64,000 nucleotides of DNA from RHKX01 sp046330415 (GTDB taxonomy: Bacteria > Actinomycetota > Thermoleophilia > Solirubrobacterales > 70-9), in the NCBI GenBank assembly GCA_046330415.1, contig JAXLSW010000011.1, forward strand, positions 62,001 through 126,000, in the 5' to 3' direction. The notes under the pieces were generated by a model. The model was given only the letters and a program-made list of their open reading frames with translations, had not been told where the DNA came from and searched no databases. Positions 50,800 to 59,257 of this stretch are shown in pieces; the first letter of the stretch is position 1; every line of letters begins with the position of its first letter. Both the position numbers and the translations under genes were made by a program.

Positions 50800-52065
50800 T
50801 CAGGCGGCGACCAGCTCGGGCGACCTCTCGATGACGCGAGCGAACATCCCGATGGCCTCGTCGAGCTGCTCGCGCTCGTGCGTCGCCATCAGGCTGGTCC
50901 GAAGCAGCGCTCCGGCGGGCGGCACTGCCGGATGCAGCGCGACGTTCGTGTAGACGCCCTCGTCGTAGAGCGCCTTCCACAGCATCACCGCGCGCATGTC
51001 CTCGCCGACGACGACCGGGACGATCGGTGTCAGAGACTCCGAGCCGTCCGGCATCGCGGTCGCCTCGACGAGCCGGAGGCCGAGGTCGCTGAGGCCGGCG
51101 TGGAGGTAGGCGGAGTTCTCGTGCAGGCGGCCGAGCAGCTCGACCCCCTCCTCGGTGCGGATGATCCGAAGCGCCGCGAGCGCCGCGCCGACGGCCGCGG
51201 GCACCGCGGCGGCGCTGAAGAGGAACGCGCGCGCCGCGATCCGCAGGTACTCGATGACTTCGCTCGGCCCGGCGATGAAGCCGCCGCAGGAGGCGAAGCT
51301 CTTCGAGAAGGTCCCCATTCGCAGGTCGACCTGGTCCTCGACCCCGAACAGCTCCGAGGCGCCGGCGCCGCGGGCGCCGAGCGCACCGACTCCGTGTGCC
51401 TCGTCGACCATCAGGCGGGCGCCGTAGCGGCGGCAGAGCGCGGCGACCTGATCGAGCGGCGCGATGTCCCCCTCCATCGAGAAGACCCCGTCGACGACGA
51501 CGAGCACGCCGCCGCCGTCCCCGGCCGCCCGTTCGAGCATCCGCTCCAGCTTGTCGAGGCGGTTGTGGCGGAACGGCCGCAGCTTGGCACCGGAGAGCTT
51601 GCAGCCATCGAGGATCGAGGCGTGGTCGCCGGAGTCGGCGATCACGGTGTCGCCGGGCTGCAGGATCGTGCCGATGCAGCCCACGTTGGCCTGGTAGCCG
51701 GTGGTGAAGACGAGCGCCGCTTCGGTCCCCATCCACTCGGCGAGCTCCTGCTCGAGCTCGATGTGCAGGGGGATGGTCCCGTTCAGCAGCCGCGAGCCGG
51801 TCAACGCCGTGCCGTAGGTGTCGAGGGCGTCGCGGGCGGCCTGTTTGACGCGCTCGTCGCCGGTCAGCCCCAGGTAGTTGTTGGAGCCCAGCATGATCGT
51901 CCGGCGGCCCTCCATCTCGACCACCGGCCCGGCCTGCGAGGTGAGCAGGCGGAAGTAGGGGAGCATGTCGCCCTGCCGAGCGAGCTCGAGCTGCTCGGCG
52001 CGGTCGTGGTCGCGCGCCTTGGCGAAGACGTCGGACTCGATGCGGGGACTCGAGGTCTCGCTCAC
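50800..52065 (-). CDS. PLP-dependent alpha-oxoamine synthase (KBL/BioF/SPT family)
   Basis: Pyridoxal-phosphate enzyme of 421 residues condensing an amino acid with an acyl-CoA. Motifs: SNNYLGLTGD, GTALTGSRLLNGTIPLHIELE, FTTGYQANVGCI, SGDHASILDG, the PLP Asp/His in VDEAHGVGALG and the Schiff-base lysine in MGTFSKSFASCGGF. The SKSFASCGG context is closer to serine palmitoyltransferase-like or 2-amino-3-ketobutyrate ligase proteins than to BioF. No biotin or threonine-dehydrogenase genes are nearby. GTG at 52065 fits the family N-terminus; longer frames extend antisense to the divergent gene. Confidence 0.88.
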   Translation of the reverse strand: MSETSSPRIESDVFAKARDHDRAEQLELARQGDMLPYFRLLTSQAGPVVEMEGRRTIMLGSNNYLGLTGDERVKQAARDALDTYGTALTGSRLLNGTIPLHIELEQELAEWMGTEAALVFTTGYQANVGCIGTILQPGDTVIADSGDHASILDGCKLSGAKLRPFRHNRLDKLERMLERAAGDGGGVLVVVDGVFSMEGDIAPLDQVAALCRRYGARLMVDEAHGVGALGARGAGASELFGVEDQVDLRMGTFSKSFASCGGFIAGPSEVIEYLRIAARAFLFSAAAVPAAVGAALAALRIIRTEEGVELLGRLHENSAYLHAGLSDLGLRLVEATAMPDGSESLTPIVPVVVGEDMRAVMLWKALYDEGVYTNVALHPAVPPAGALLRTSLMATHEREQLDEAIGMFARVIERSPELVAA

Positions 52066-52164
52066 GGGCGGAAGTGTCGCACCTACGGGGGATGCGTCCG
52101 GGCGCGGCGAGGTAGGTGGTCCAACCAGATCGCGTCGCCGGGGCGGAGCGTAGACTCGCGGGCC

Positions 52165-52473
52165 GTGGCCGAAGGAGTGATCGAATCCGACGCCGTGGAG
52201 GAGCCGGCCGGCGAGGGCGACGCCCTCTCCACCGAGGTCCGCGCGGTGCCTGACAGGCGAGAGGGAGGCGAACTCGACTCCTGGCGTGGTGAGGTCCGCG
52301 CGATCGCCGTCGTCGCAGCGGGTGGTCTCGCCGCCGGGGCGGCCACGGTCGCGGCTTTGAGCGTCGCCAGGCGCTCCGGGGCACGCACGAGGACGATCCG
52401 CAAGCTCAGCGGCAACCGCGACGTCGTCGCGAGCCGCTCCTTCCTCGTCGACGTCCACGTTCTCGGCCGCTGA
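52165..52473 (+). CDS. 102-residue hypothetical protein with one TM helix
   Basis: Acidic N-terminal half (about 1-42), then a hydrophobic segment AVVAAGGLAAGAATVAALSVA (about 47-67, shown as part of the helix) and a basic tail. A TAGACT hexamer ends 8 bp before GTG 52165, which would make the message leaderless. The stop overlaps the start of the glycosylase gene (TGATG). Family not recognised. Confidence 0.6.
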   Translation: MAEGVIESDAVEEPAGEGDALSTEVRAVPDRREGGELDSWRGEVRAIAVVAAGGLAAGAATVAALSVARRSGARTRTIRKLSGNRDVVASRSFLVDVHVLGR

Positions 52474-53501
52474 TGCCCCGCAGCGCCGCGGTGGACCGGC
52501 GGCGCTACGGCGACGCGGCGGTTCCCGGGCCGGGCGGCTCGCTCGTCGTCGAGGTCGTCCCGCGCTCGCCCTTCCGCCTGCCGCGCCGCCGCTGGCCCGA
52601 CGGGGTCGCGCGCACGCGCACCGGCGTCTACGAGCGCTTCCTCCACATCGCTGATGCGCCCATCCTGATCCGCGCCTGGGAGGGGCCGGGGGCGGCGGTC
52701 TCGATCGCCGCGATGCCGGTCCCGCCCGCCTGGCTCCGGCAGCGCCGCCTCGCCGCGCCGCTCGCGGGTCGAGCGGAGCTCGAGCGGGCGCTGGACTGCG
52801 GCCGCCGCGCCCTCGGCGTAGACGACGACCTCTCCGAGTTCCACGCCCGCTTCAGGCGCGACCCGCTGCTCGGGCCGCTCATCCGGCGGCGCCCGTGGCT
52901 GCGCCCGCGCCGCGCCGGCCAGCTCTGGGACGCGCTGCTGTGCGCGATCACCGAGCAGCTCATCGAGTCGAGCGAGGCAGCGCAGATCCAGCGGCGCATC
53001 GTCGGCCGGTGGGGGGCGTCGATGCAGGTTCCGGGCTCCCGGTGGCCGCTCCGCGACGTTCCGTCGGCGGCGGCGATCGCCGACCTCGCTCCGGCCGAGC
53101 TGACGTCCTGCGGCCTCGCGCCGAAGCGTGCGATCGCGATGGTCAAGGTCGCCCGCGAGGTCGCCTCCGGCCGCTGCGACCTCAGCACCCCGGCCTGCAA
53201 CGACCGCCTGATCCGCATCTCCGAGATCGGCCCCTGGACGCTCCAGTGCCTCGGAATAAACGGCCGCGGCGACCTCGACTCCCTGCCGGCGGGCGACCTC
53301 GCCTACGTCAAGCTCGTCGGCCACCTGAGCGGGCGCGGCCGTCGCGCGACCACCGCCGAGGTCGAGGAGTTCTACGCCCGCTTCGCGCCCTATCGCGGCA
53401 TCGCCGGGCTCCACACCCTCAGCGGCGGGCTGGTCTCAGCGCTCCCCGCCGCACCGCCGCTGCGCTACCACCCCGCGAACCCGGAGCTCGAAGCGGCGTA
53501 G
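52473..53501 (+). CDS. AlkA-like DNA-3-methyladenine glycosylase
   Basis: HhH-GPD superfamily base-excision enzyme of 342 residues. The C-terminal domain shows QLWDALLCAITEQLIES (typical of AlkA-type proteins), the hairpin segment RISEIGPWTLQCLGI and the catalytic Asp in LPAGDLAYVKLVGHL (about residue 272). The N-terminal 130 residues match the AlkA-like beta domain only loosely. ATG at 52473 overlaps the previous stop. Expected to remove alkylated purines; specificity not determinable. Confidence 0.88.
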   Translation: MPRSAAVDRRRYGDAAVPGPGGSLVVEVVPRSPFRLPRRRWPDGVARTRTGVYERFLHIADAPILIRAWEGPGAAVSIAAMPVPPAWLRQRRLAAPLAGRAELERALDCGRRALGVDDDLSEFHARFRRDPLLGPLIRRRPWLRPRRAGQLWDALLCAITEQLIESSEAAQIQRRIVGRWGASMQVPGSRWPLRDVPSAAAIADLAPAELTSCGLAPKRAIAMVKVAREVASGRCDLSTPACNDRLIRISEIGPWTLQCLGINGRGDLDSLPAGDLAYVKLVGHLSGRGRRATTAEVEEFYARFAPYRGIAGLHTLSGGLVSALPAAPPLRYHPANPELEAA

Positions 53502-53547
53502 GCGCTCGGGCAGTGGCCGAGCGGAGCTTCCGCGCTCTTGCCCTCCG

Positions 53548-53596
53548 GGCCTGTCACCCGAGAGCGGACTTCTTCCCCGTCCGTGGGTGACAGGTC
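53548..53596. repeat. 49-nt GACCTGTCACC element, copy 4
   Basis: Ends GGCCTGTCACC/GGTGACAGGTC, core GCGGACTTCTTCCCCGT. It begins 46 bp after the glycosylase stop in the convergent gap 53502-54029. Confidence 0.85.
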
Positions 53597-53653
53597 TCCG
53601 CGTCGGACGGGGTGACGGCTCACCCCCGTCTCCCGCTGGCAGCTCCCCCTTCT

Positions 53654-53704
53654 CGAACCGACTGGAATTCCATCGCGGTGAGCGAAGCCATCCCGGTTGG
53701 TTCG
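53654..53704. repeat. 51-nt symmetric hairpin, forward member of inverted pair
   Basis: Twelve-bp outer stem CGAACCGACTGG/CCGGTTGGTTCG (two G-T), inner TCGC/GCGA around GGTGA. It reads as a near reverse complement of 53726-53776. Confidence 0.75.
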
Positions 53705-53725
53705 CCGGCGGAACGCACACCCACC

Positions 53726-53776
53726 CGAACTGCCTGGGATCGCATCTCCCCAGGCGATGCAATTCCCGTCAGTTCG
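53726..53776. repeat. 51-nt symmetric hairpin, reverse member of inverted pair
   Basis: Outer CGAACTG/CAGTTCG, middle GGGAT/ATTCC, inner GCATC/GATGC, 9-nt loop. It starts 72 bp after its partner. An alternative pairing CCTGGG/CCCAGG could replace the inner stem. The remaining part of the gap to 54029 has no clear feature. Confidence 0.75.
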
Positions 53777-54029
53777 CGCAATTGGCGAGCGCGCAGGTGG
53801 CGGGCGCGCCGCCCGGGCCGCGCCGCCGCCCGGGCTACGTCGCTTGACGATCGCGATGTTCGTCGTCGGCGGAACCTGCTTCCACTCCCTCGCGGAGCTC
53901 AGCTGCGGGAGGCTGACGAGGGGAGACGGAGAGCCGCCGCCACCCAAGCCAATGCCGAGGCGAGAGATCTCCGCCCATGGGAGGAGCAGGGGGCGACGAG
54001 CAAGCCGGTCTTGGCCGCCGGCCGGCCGC

Positions 54030-55025
54030 TCAGCCGCCCGGCAGCAGCTCGTTCGTCAGCAGCTCGTCGGCGGGCGGCGCCTCGTCGACCTGGCCCTCCG
54101 CGGCCATGAAGTCGGAGAAGGCCTGCCACTCGGCCGGGTCCATGTAGCCGTAGGGCTTGCCGCCGCCGGGTTGCAGGAGCGGCAGGGTCGCGTCGATCTG
54201 CTTGCGGGTCAGCGCCGGGTCGAGGCGGTCGCCGGCGGCGACGATCGAGTCGGTCGCCGCGGCGGGATCAGCCACCGCGTCCTCGGTGCCGCGCTCGAGC
54301 GCGGCGAGGAAGTCCTCGATCTGGCCGGGGTCGTCGCGCACGCGCTCGGCGTCGGCGACGAGGACGAGCTCGTCGTAGGTGGGGATGCCGAGCTGGTCGA
54401 CCGGGACGACCCGCGGATCCTCGCCGTCGGCCTCGAGCTGGACCCCCTCGACGTTGAGGAAGCCGCCGAGCATCGCGTCGGCCTTCCCCGACAGGAGCGG
54501 CGGCACCAGGTTGAAGCCCACGTTGACGTCCTCGACGGTGCCGGGATCGACCCCGGCTTCGTCGAGGATCGACCGCAGGTACGCCTCCTGGTAGGGGATG
54601 CCCGCGTAGACGACGGTCTTGCCCTCGAGGTCGGCGGGATCGTCGATCCCGGCGGCGGGCAGCGAGATCAGGGAGGTGAGCGGGCCGTTGACCAGCGCGG
54701 CGACCGCGACGACGTCGAGTCCCTGCTCGCGGGCGAGGACGACCTCGGGCTCGTAGGAGATCGCGAGGTCGACCCGGCCCGCCGCCACCTGCTTGATCGG
54801 CGCCGCCGGGTCGGGAGGGACGCGAAGCTCGACGTCGAGCCCCTCGTCGTCGAAGTAGCCGCGCTCGTCGGCGACGTAGATCCCGGCGTGGTCGGGGTTG
54901 ACGACGTAGTCGAGCATCACGTCGAAACGCTCGTCGGAGCTCGCGTCGCCGCCGCAGGCGCCGAGCGCGATCGACGTCCCCACGAGCGCGGCGAATGCTC
55001 CGGCCGCGGCCAGCGCCCGCTTCAA
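54030..55025 (-). CDS. thiY: NMT1/ThiY-like substrate-binding lipoprotein
   Basis: Extracytoplasmic binding protein of 331 residues for a thiamine-precursor ABC transporter. Signal peptide with lipobox SIALGACGG (Cys about 24). The periplasmic-binding fold is of NMT1/THI5 type: VMLDYVVNPDHAGIYVADERGYFDDEGLDVEL, then KQVAAGRVDLAISYEPEV and LNVEGVQLEADG-type segments. TTG at 55025 overlaps the permease stop (TTGA). The operon starts with a TPP riboswitch, so the ligand is probably a pyrimidine precursor such as HMP or its formamido form. Confidence 0.88.
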   Translation of the reverse strand: MKRALAAAGAFAALVGTSIALGACGGDASSDERFDVMLDYVVNPDHAGIYVADERGYFDDEGLDVELRVPPDPAAPIKQVAAGRVDLAISYEPEVVLAREQGLDVVAVAALVNGPLTSLISLPAAGIDDPADLEGKTVVYAGIPYQEAYLRSILDEAGVDPGTVEDVNVGFNLVPPLLSGKADAMLGGFLNVEGVQLEADGEDPRVVPVDQLGIPTYDELVLVADAERVRDDPGQIEDFLAALERGTEDAVADPAAATDSIVAAGDRLDPALTRKQIDATLPLLQPGGGKPYGYMDPAEWQAFSDFMAAEGQVDEAPPADELLTNELLPGG

Positions 55026-55822
55026 CGCGAGCCCCCCGGCGTCCCGGTTCCCCACCAGGCGAGACGCCGCTCGACCAGGGCGAGGAGGGCGAAGAGCGCG
55101 ACCGCCATCGCCGCCAGGACCGCTGTGGAGGCGAAGACGCGGGCGACCTCGAGGTTGCCGTCGTCGAGGCGGATCAGGTAGCCGAGGCCGGCGTCGGCAC
55201 CCGACCACTCGCCGAAGACGGCGCCGATCACGGCGACGGCGACGGCGACCTTGGCGCCGCTGAGCAGGTAGGGGAGGGCGGTGGGAGCCTCGAGCAGCGC
55301 GAGGGTCCGGCCGCGGCCCGCTCCAAGCGAGCGCATCAGCTTGCGCTGCTCCTCGTCGGCGGTCCCGAGTCCGTCGAGCGTGTTGACGACGATCGGGAAG
55401 AAGCAGATGAGCGCGACGATCGCGACCTTCGGGCCGATCCCGAACCCGAGCCAGACCACGAGGATCGGGGCGATGACGACGATCGGGATCGCCTGCGAGG
55501 CGACGATGAACGGGTAGGAGGCGCGCCGCATCAGCGGCGAGAGGTGCAGGACGACCGCGATCGCGACCCCGGCGCCGAGGGCGACCGCGAAGCCGAGCAG
55601 GACCTCCCGCAGGGTCACCCAGGCGTTCTCGGCCAGGAGCGACCGGTTGTCCCAGAGCGTCGTCGCGATCTCGCTCGGCGCCGGGACGAGGTAATCGCGC
55701 AGCGACAGCGCGTCTGCCATCCAGCCCGTCTGGGCGGCGAGCTCCCAGAGCCCGAGCAGCAGGACGACCAGCACGAGCGGCGGCAGCCCGCGAGCGAGGC
55801 GGGAGGTCGGTTCGGCGTTCAT
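55022..55822 (-). CDS. thiX: ABC transporter permease for thiamine precursor
   Basis: A 266-residue permease of the SsuC/ThiX type with about six transmembrane helices and the EAA-like cytoplasmic loop EEQRKLMRSLGAGRGRTLALLEAPTALPYL (shown to locate it; about residues 155-184). ATG at 55822 overlaps the ATPase stop by 4 nt. Part of the TPP-controlled ATPase-permease-binding protein operon. Confidence 0.87.
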   Translation of the reverse strand: MNAEPTSRLARGLPPLVLVVLLLGLWELAAQTGWMADALSLRDYLVPAPSEIATTLWDNRSLLAENAWVTLREVLLGFAVALGAGVAIAVVLHLSPLMRRASYPFIVASQAIPIVVIAPILVVWLGFGIGPKVAIVALICFFPIVVNTLDGLGTADEEQRKLMRSLGAGRGRTLALLEAPTALPYLLSGAKVAVAVAVIGAVFGEWSGADAGLGYLIRLDDGNLEVARVFASTAVLAAMAVALFALLALVERRLAWWGTGTPGGSR

Positions 55823-56661
55823 CGTCCGCCCTTCGCCGGCGCCCCGAACGAGCCGAGCGCCTCCAACGCCGCCTCCCGCGCGGCCGCGAAGGCGGGGGCC
55901 GTGACCGCGGCGGCGCGCGGCTCGGAGCGCTCGACCGGAGAGGAGGCCGACCAGACGACCCGGCCTGGCCGCGGCCCCAGCAGCAGCACCCGGTCGGCCA
56001 CGAAGAACGCCTCCTCGACGTCGTGGGTGACGAGCACGGTGGTCCGCCGCTCGGCCGCGAGCGTCTCGACGAGGAGCTCCTGCAGCTCGGCGCGGGTGAT
56101 CGCGTCCAGGGCAGCCAGCGGCTCGTCCAGCAGCAGCACCGGCTTGCCGGTCATCAGCGTCCGGGCGAAGGCGACCCGCTGCCTCATCCCCCCGGAGAGC
56201 TCGCTGGGGAAGGAGCGCGCGAACTCGCCGACGCCGAGCCGCTCGAGCATCGAGGCCGCGCGCTCGCGCGCCTCGGCGCGGCCGACCCCCGCCAGTCGCA
56301 GCCCGAGCGCCGCGTTGTCGACGGCGCGGCGCCACGGCAGTAGCAGGTCGCGCTGCGGCATCCACGCGCAGGCCTCGAGCCGGGCGGCGGCGTCGCGCTC
56401 GCCGCCGACGGCGACGCTTCCGCCAGTCGGCTCGGCGAGCCCCGCGATCAGCTCCAGCAACGTCGACTTGCCGCAGCCGGAGGCGCCGACGATCGCCACC
56501 ACCTCTCCCGGGGAGACGCTCAGGTCGACGCCCGCCAGCGCCTCGAGCTCGCCGAAGCGGTGCGCGAGCGCAGTTGCCTCGATCGCCGCGCCCGGCGATC
56601 CCGCCCCCTCGCCCGGTGCCGCCGCCTGGTGGTCCTGCTGGTTAGGAGTCGTCTCGATCAC
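55819..56661 (-). CDS. thiZ: ABC transporter ATPase for thiamine precursor
   Basis: A 280-residue ATPase. Walker A GASGCGKS (about 58-65), Q-loop WMPQRDLLLPW, signature LSGGMRQRVA, Walker B PVLLLDEPLAALD and H-loop LVTHDVEEA are all normal. The GTG start at 56661 lies only a few bases after the riboswitch core and its own ribosome-binding purines (GAAGGGA) are part of the aptamer. First gene of the operon. Confidence 0.9.
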   Translation of the reverse strand: MIETTPNQQDHQAAAPGEGAGSPGAAIEATALAHRFGELEALAGVDLSVSPGEVVAIVGASGCGKSTLLELIAGLAEPTGGSVAVGGERDAAARLEACAWMPQRDLLLPWRRAVDNAALGLRLAGVGRAEARERAASMLERLGVGEFARSFPSELSGGMRQRVAFARTLMTGKPVLLLDEPLAALDAITRAELQELLVETLAAERRTTVLVTHDVEEAFFVADRVLLLGPRPGRVVWSASSPVERSEPRAAAVTAPAFAAAREAALEALGSFGAPAKGGR

Positions 56662-56663
56662 GT

Positions 56664-56767
56664 GGTCCCTTCGCGCGCATTACCGCACAGGTTCTGAGGG
56701 TCAGCGCCGGGCGGGATCCCGGAGGCGCTATCTCAGCCCGCATTCCCGCGAGCACCCCTTGTGGTCG
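56664..56767 (-). promoter_or_regulatory. TPP riboswitch (THI box) overlapping the ribosome-binding site
   Basis: Minus-strand landmarks in order: AAGGGGTGC, GGGCTGAGATAGCGC, GACCCTCAGAACCTG, GCGGTAATGCGCGCGAAGGGA. These match conserved THI-box positions. The final GAAGGGA is also the Shine-Dalgarno sequence, and the GTG start with following bases (GTGATCG) can pair with CGACCAC at the 5' end, so ligand binding would directly block translation initiation. Confidence 0.92.
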
Positions 56768-56823
56768 CCAGCAGTCTAGATGCCTCTCCAGCGTGGGTCG
56801 CGCGCGGCCCGCTCGCGTGGCCC

Positions 56824-58317
56824 TCAGGCCGGTTGCGTGATCGCCGGCCCGCCGGCGACGATGTCGACGAACCGCTCGAGGTGCGTCGTCGTCCAGCACT
56901 CGAACGCCCCGTCGACGAACGGCTCGTAGGCCGACATCACCGAGTCACCGTAGTTCCAGTACAGGCGCGGCTCGGGGTTCAGCCAGAACGTGCGCCCGGC
57001 GCGCTCGGTGAGCCGGGCGAAGGCGGCCGCGTGGGGATCGCGGCCGTTCGTGCGCGCGTCGCCGAGGACGATCACCGTGGAGCGGGGGTCGAGGTCGGCG
57101 GAGATCTCCTCGAGGAACTCCAGCCAGACCCGCCCGTAGTCGGTGTAGCCGGAGATGTCGGCGACGCCGCCGTCCTTGCTGATCGCCTCCGAGATCTTGC
57201 GGAAGTCGCGCTCGCGCTCGAACGTCTCGGTGACCTCGCTGATCCGCTCGATGAAGACGAACGAGCGCAGCTTGCGGAAGGAGTCGTGCAGCGCGTGCAG
57301 GACGCTGAGGAAGAAGACGCTGGCCGAGGTCACCGACGTCGAGACGTCGCAGAGCACGTAGATCTCGGGACGGCGCGGACGCTTCGGCCGATAACGCAGG
57401 TGCAGCGGCACTCCGCCCGTCTCGAGCGAGGAGCGCATCGTCCGCCGCACGTCGACCACGCGGCCCTTGCGACGGCCACGCTGATCCTGCCCGAGCGTCG
57501 CGAGCCGGCGCTTGAGCTGCGCGACCGAGCGGTGCACGGCGGCGAGATCCTGCGTCGGGCTCGTCGGCAGGGCGCGGTCGAGATCGGCGAGCGGCCGCGC
57601 GGGCGGGAGCTTGCCGGTGCGCTCGATCAGGCCGCGCTCCAGCTCGCGGCGCAGGTGCTGCTCGAAGCGGCGCACGTCGTCGCGGTCGAGCTCGACCTTC
57701 TCGCCGGCGTTGTCGGCGGCGTTCGAGCGTGGCGTCAGCCCGAGCGAGCGGCGGATCCGCTGCACGTCGACGCCGACCACGCCGGATCCCTCGCCGCGAC
57801 GACCGAACGCGGCGACGGCGAGGCTCGCCAGATCGCGCATCCTCCCGTCGTCGCCGTCGGCGATCGCCTGGCGGATCATCTCGCGGAGCTCGTCGAGGTC
57901 GAAGCGGTCCCCGTCCCAGTCGCCCTCGTCACGCTCGCCCGAGCGCCCCTCGCCGCCCTCGGCATGGATCACGTCGCCGCCGTCAGCGTCCTCGGCGTGG
58001 GCCAGCGCCTCGAGCTCGGCGGCCCGGAAGAACCAACGGTCGAAGACGAGCTCGAACAGGCGCCGGTCCTCCTGCGACTTCGCGAGCGTCGAGGCGAGCG
58101 CCTCGCGGAAGTCCTCACGCGCGGTCCAGGGGATCACGTCGAGGGCGGCGAACGCGTCGAGGATCTCCGCCGTCCCAACCTGCATTCCCTCGTTGCGAAG
58201 CTCCTCGCAGAAGGAGACGAGCTGCGGTGCGAACCCGCTCGGGCGAGCGTGCTCCGCTGCGCGATCGACGCCCACGGATCCCGGCTCCTCAGGAGCCGGC
58301 GGTGGTGATGCCGCCAC
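56824..58317 (-). CDS. VWA-domain protein of CoxE type
   Basis: A 497-residue protein. The N-terminal part (about 25-110) is helical (FAPQLVSFCEELRNEGMQVGTAEILDAF in that region), an acidic Asp/Glu/Gly-rich linker follows (about 110-140), and the C-terminal von Willebrand A domain (about 310-480) has the metal-ion motif CDVSTSVTS, a Thr in SGYTDYG and LGDARTNGRD. It pairs with the MoxR ATPase gene, whose end it overlaps by 29 nt. MoxR/VWA pairs act as chaperones inserting cofactors or remodelling complexes; the client is not in the window. Confidence 0.87.
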   Translation of the reverse strand: MAASPPPAPEEPGSVGVDRAAEHARPSGFAPQLVSFCEELRNEGMQVGTAEILDAFAALDVIPWTAREDFREALASTLAKSQEDRRLFELVFDRWFFRAAELEALAHAEDADGGDVIHAEGGEGRSGERDEGDWDGDRFDLDELREMIRQAIADGDDGRMRDLASLAVAAFGRRGEGSGVVGVDVQRIRRSLGLTPRSNAADNAGEKVELDRDDVRRFEQHLRRELERGLIERTGKLPPARPLADLDRALPTSPTQDLAAVHRSVAQLKRRLATLGQDQRGRRKGRVVDVRRTMRSSLETGGVPLHLRYRPKRPRRPEIYVLCDVSTSVTSASVFFLSVLHALHDSFRKLRSFVFIERISEVTETFERERDFRKISEAISKDGGVADISGYTDYGRVWLEFLEEISADLDPRSTVIVLGDARTNGRDPHAAAFARLTERAGRTFWLNPEPRLYWNYGDSVMSAYEPFVDGAFECWTTTHLERFVDIVAGGPAITQPA

Positions 58318-59233
58318 CGAGGCGCATCCCGACCCGCTCGGCGACCAGATCGAGGTCGGTGCGGTGCTTGACGATGATGCTCATCGTCTTGCGGAAGATC
58401 TCGGCGTCGATCTCGTCGGCGCCGAGCAGCAGGAGCGCCCGCGCCCAATCGATCGACTCGGCGATCGAGGGCGGCTTCTTGAGGTCGAGCTCGCGGACCA
58501 TCCCGACGACCTCGACCAGCCGCCGGGCGAGCTGCTCGTCGATGTCGGGCTCGTGCAGTCGGATGATCTCGACCTCGCGCTCGAGGTCGGGGTAGTCGAG
58601 CCAGAGGTACAGGCAGCGGCGCTTGAGCGCCTCGGTGAGCTCGCGCGAGTTGTTCGAGGTGAGCAGCACGATCGGCATCGTCGTCGCCTCGACCACGCCG
58701 AGCTCGGGGATCGAGATCTGGAAGTCGGAGAGGACCTCGAGCAGCATCGCTTCGAACTCCTGGTCGGTCTTGTCGATCTCGTCGATCAGGAGGACCACCG
58801 GCTCGGAGGAGGCGATCGCGGTCAGGAGCGGCCTGGTCAGCAGGAACTCCTCGGCGAAGATGTCGTCCATGACCTCCTCGGCGGCCTCTGCCTCCTCGGT
58901 GCCGCCCGCGCCCTCGGCCTGGATCCGCAGCAGCTGCTTGCGGTAGTTCCATTCGTAGAGCGCCTTCGCCTCGTCGAGCCCCTCGTAGCACTGCAGCCGC
59001 ACCAGCTCGCGCCCGGTCGCCCGTGAGAGCGCCTTCGCGAGCTCGGTCTTGCCGACGCCGGCCGGCCCCTCGACCAGCACGGGCTTGCCGAGGCGCTGAG
59101 CGAGCAGGGAGACGAGCGCGGCGGGCTCGTCGGCCAGGTAGCCGGCCCCTTCCAGGGCGATCCGGGAGTCCTCGACGGAGAGGGGTCCGCCCCCCTGGGG
59201 AGCCGACTCAGCGGGCTGTGGCGCGTCGAGCAT
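58289..59233 (-). CDS. MoxR-family AAA+ ATPase
   Basis: A 314-residue ATPase. Walker A VEGPAGVGKTELAKAL (about 50-65), Walker B VVLLIDEIDKTD, sensor-1 PIVLLTSNNSRELTEALKRR with the arginine finger, and an acidic insert EGAGGTEEAEAAEEVMDD between them. ATG at 59233. It is divergent from the 69-residue membrane protein gene with only 24 bp between the start codons. Upstream partner of the VWA protein. Confidence 0.9.
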   Translation of the reverse strand: MLDAPQPAESAPQGGGPLSVEDSRIALEGAGYLADEPAALVSLLAQRLGKPVLVEGPAGVGKTELAKALSRATGRELVRLQCYEGLDEAKALYEWNYRKQLLRIQAEGAGGTEEAEAAEEVMDDIFAEEFLLTRPLLTAIASSEPVVLLIDEIDKTDQEFEAMLLEVLSDFQISIPELGVVEATTMPIVLLTSNNSRELTEALKRRCLYLWLDYPDLEREVEIIRLHEPDIDEQLARRLVEVVGMVRELDLKKPPSIAESIDWARALLLLGADEIDAEIFRKTMSIIVKHRTDLDLVAERVGMRLGGGITTAGS

Positions 59234-59257
59234 CGCCGGGCTGATGATAATGCCGGG

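Noticed and set aside
53502..54029. Small gene between the glycosylase and ThiY genes
   Set aside because: Candidate frames run through the symmetric hairpins and show no start signals or protein-like composition.
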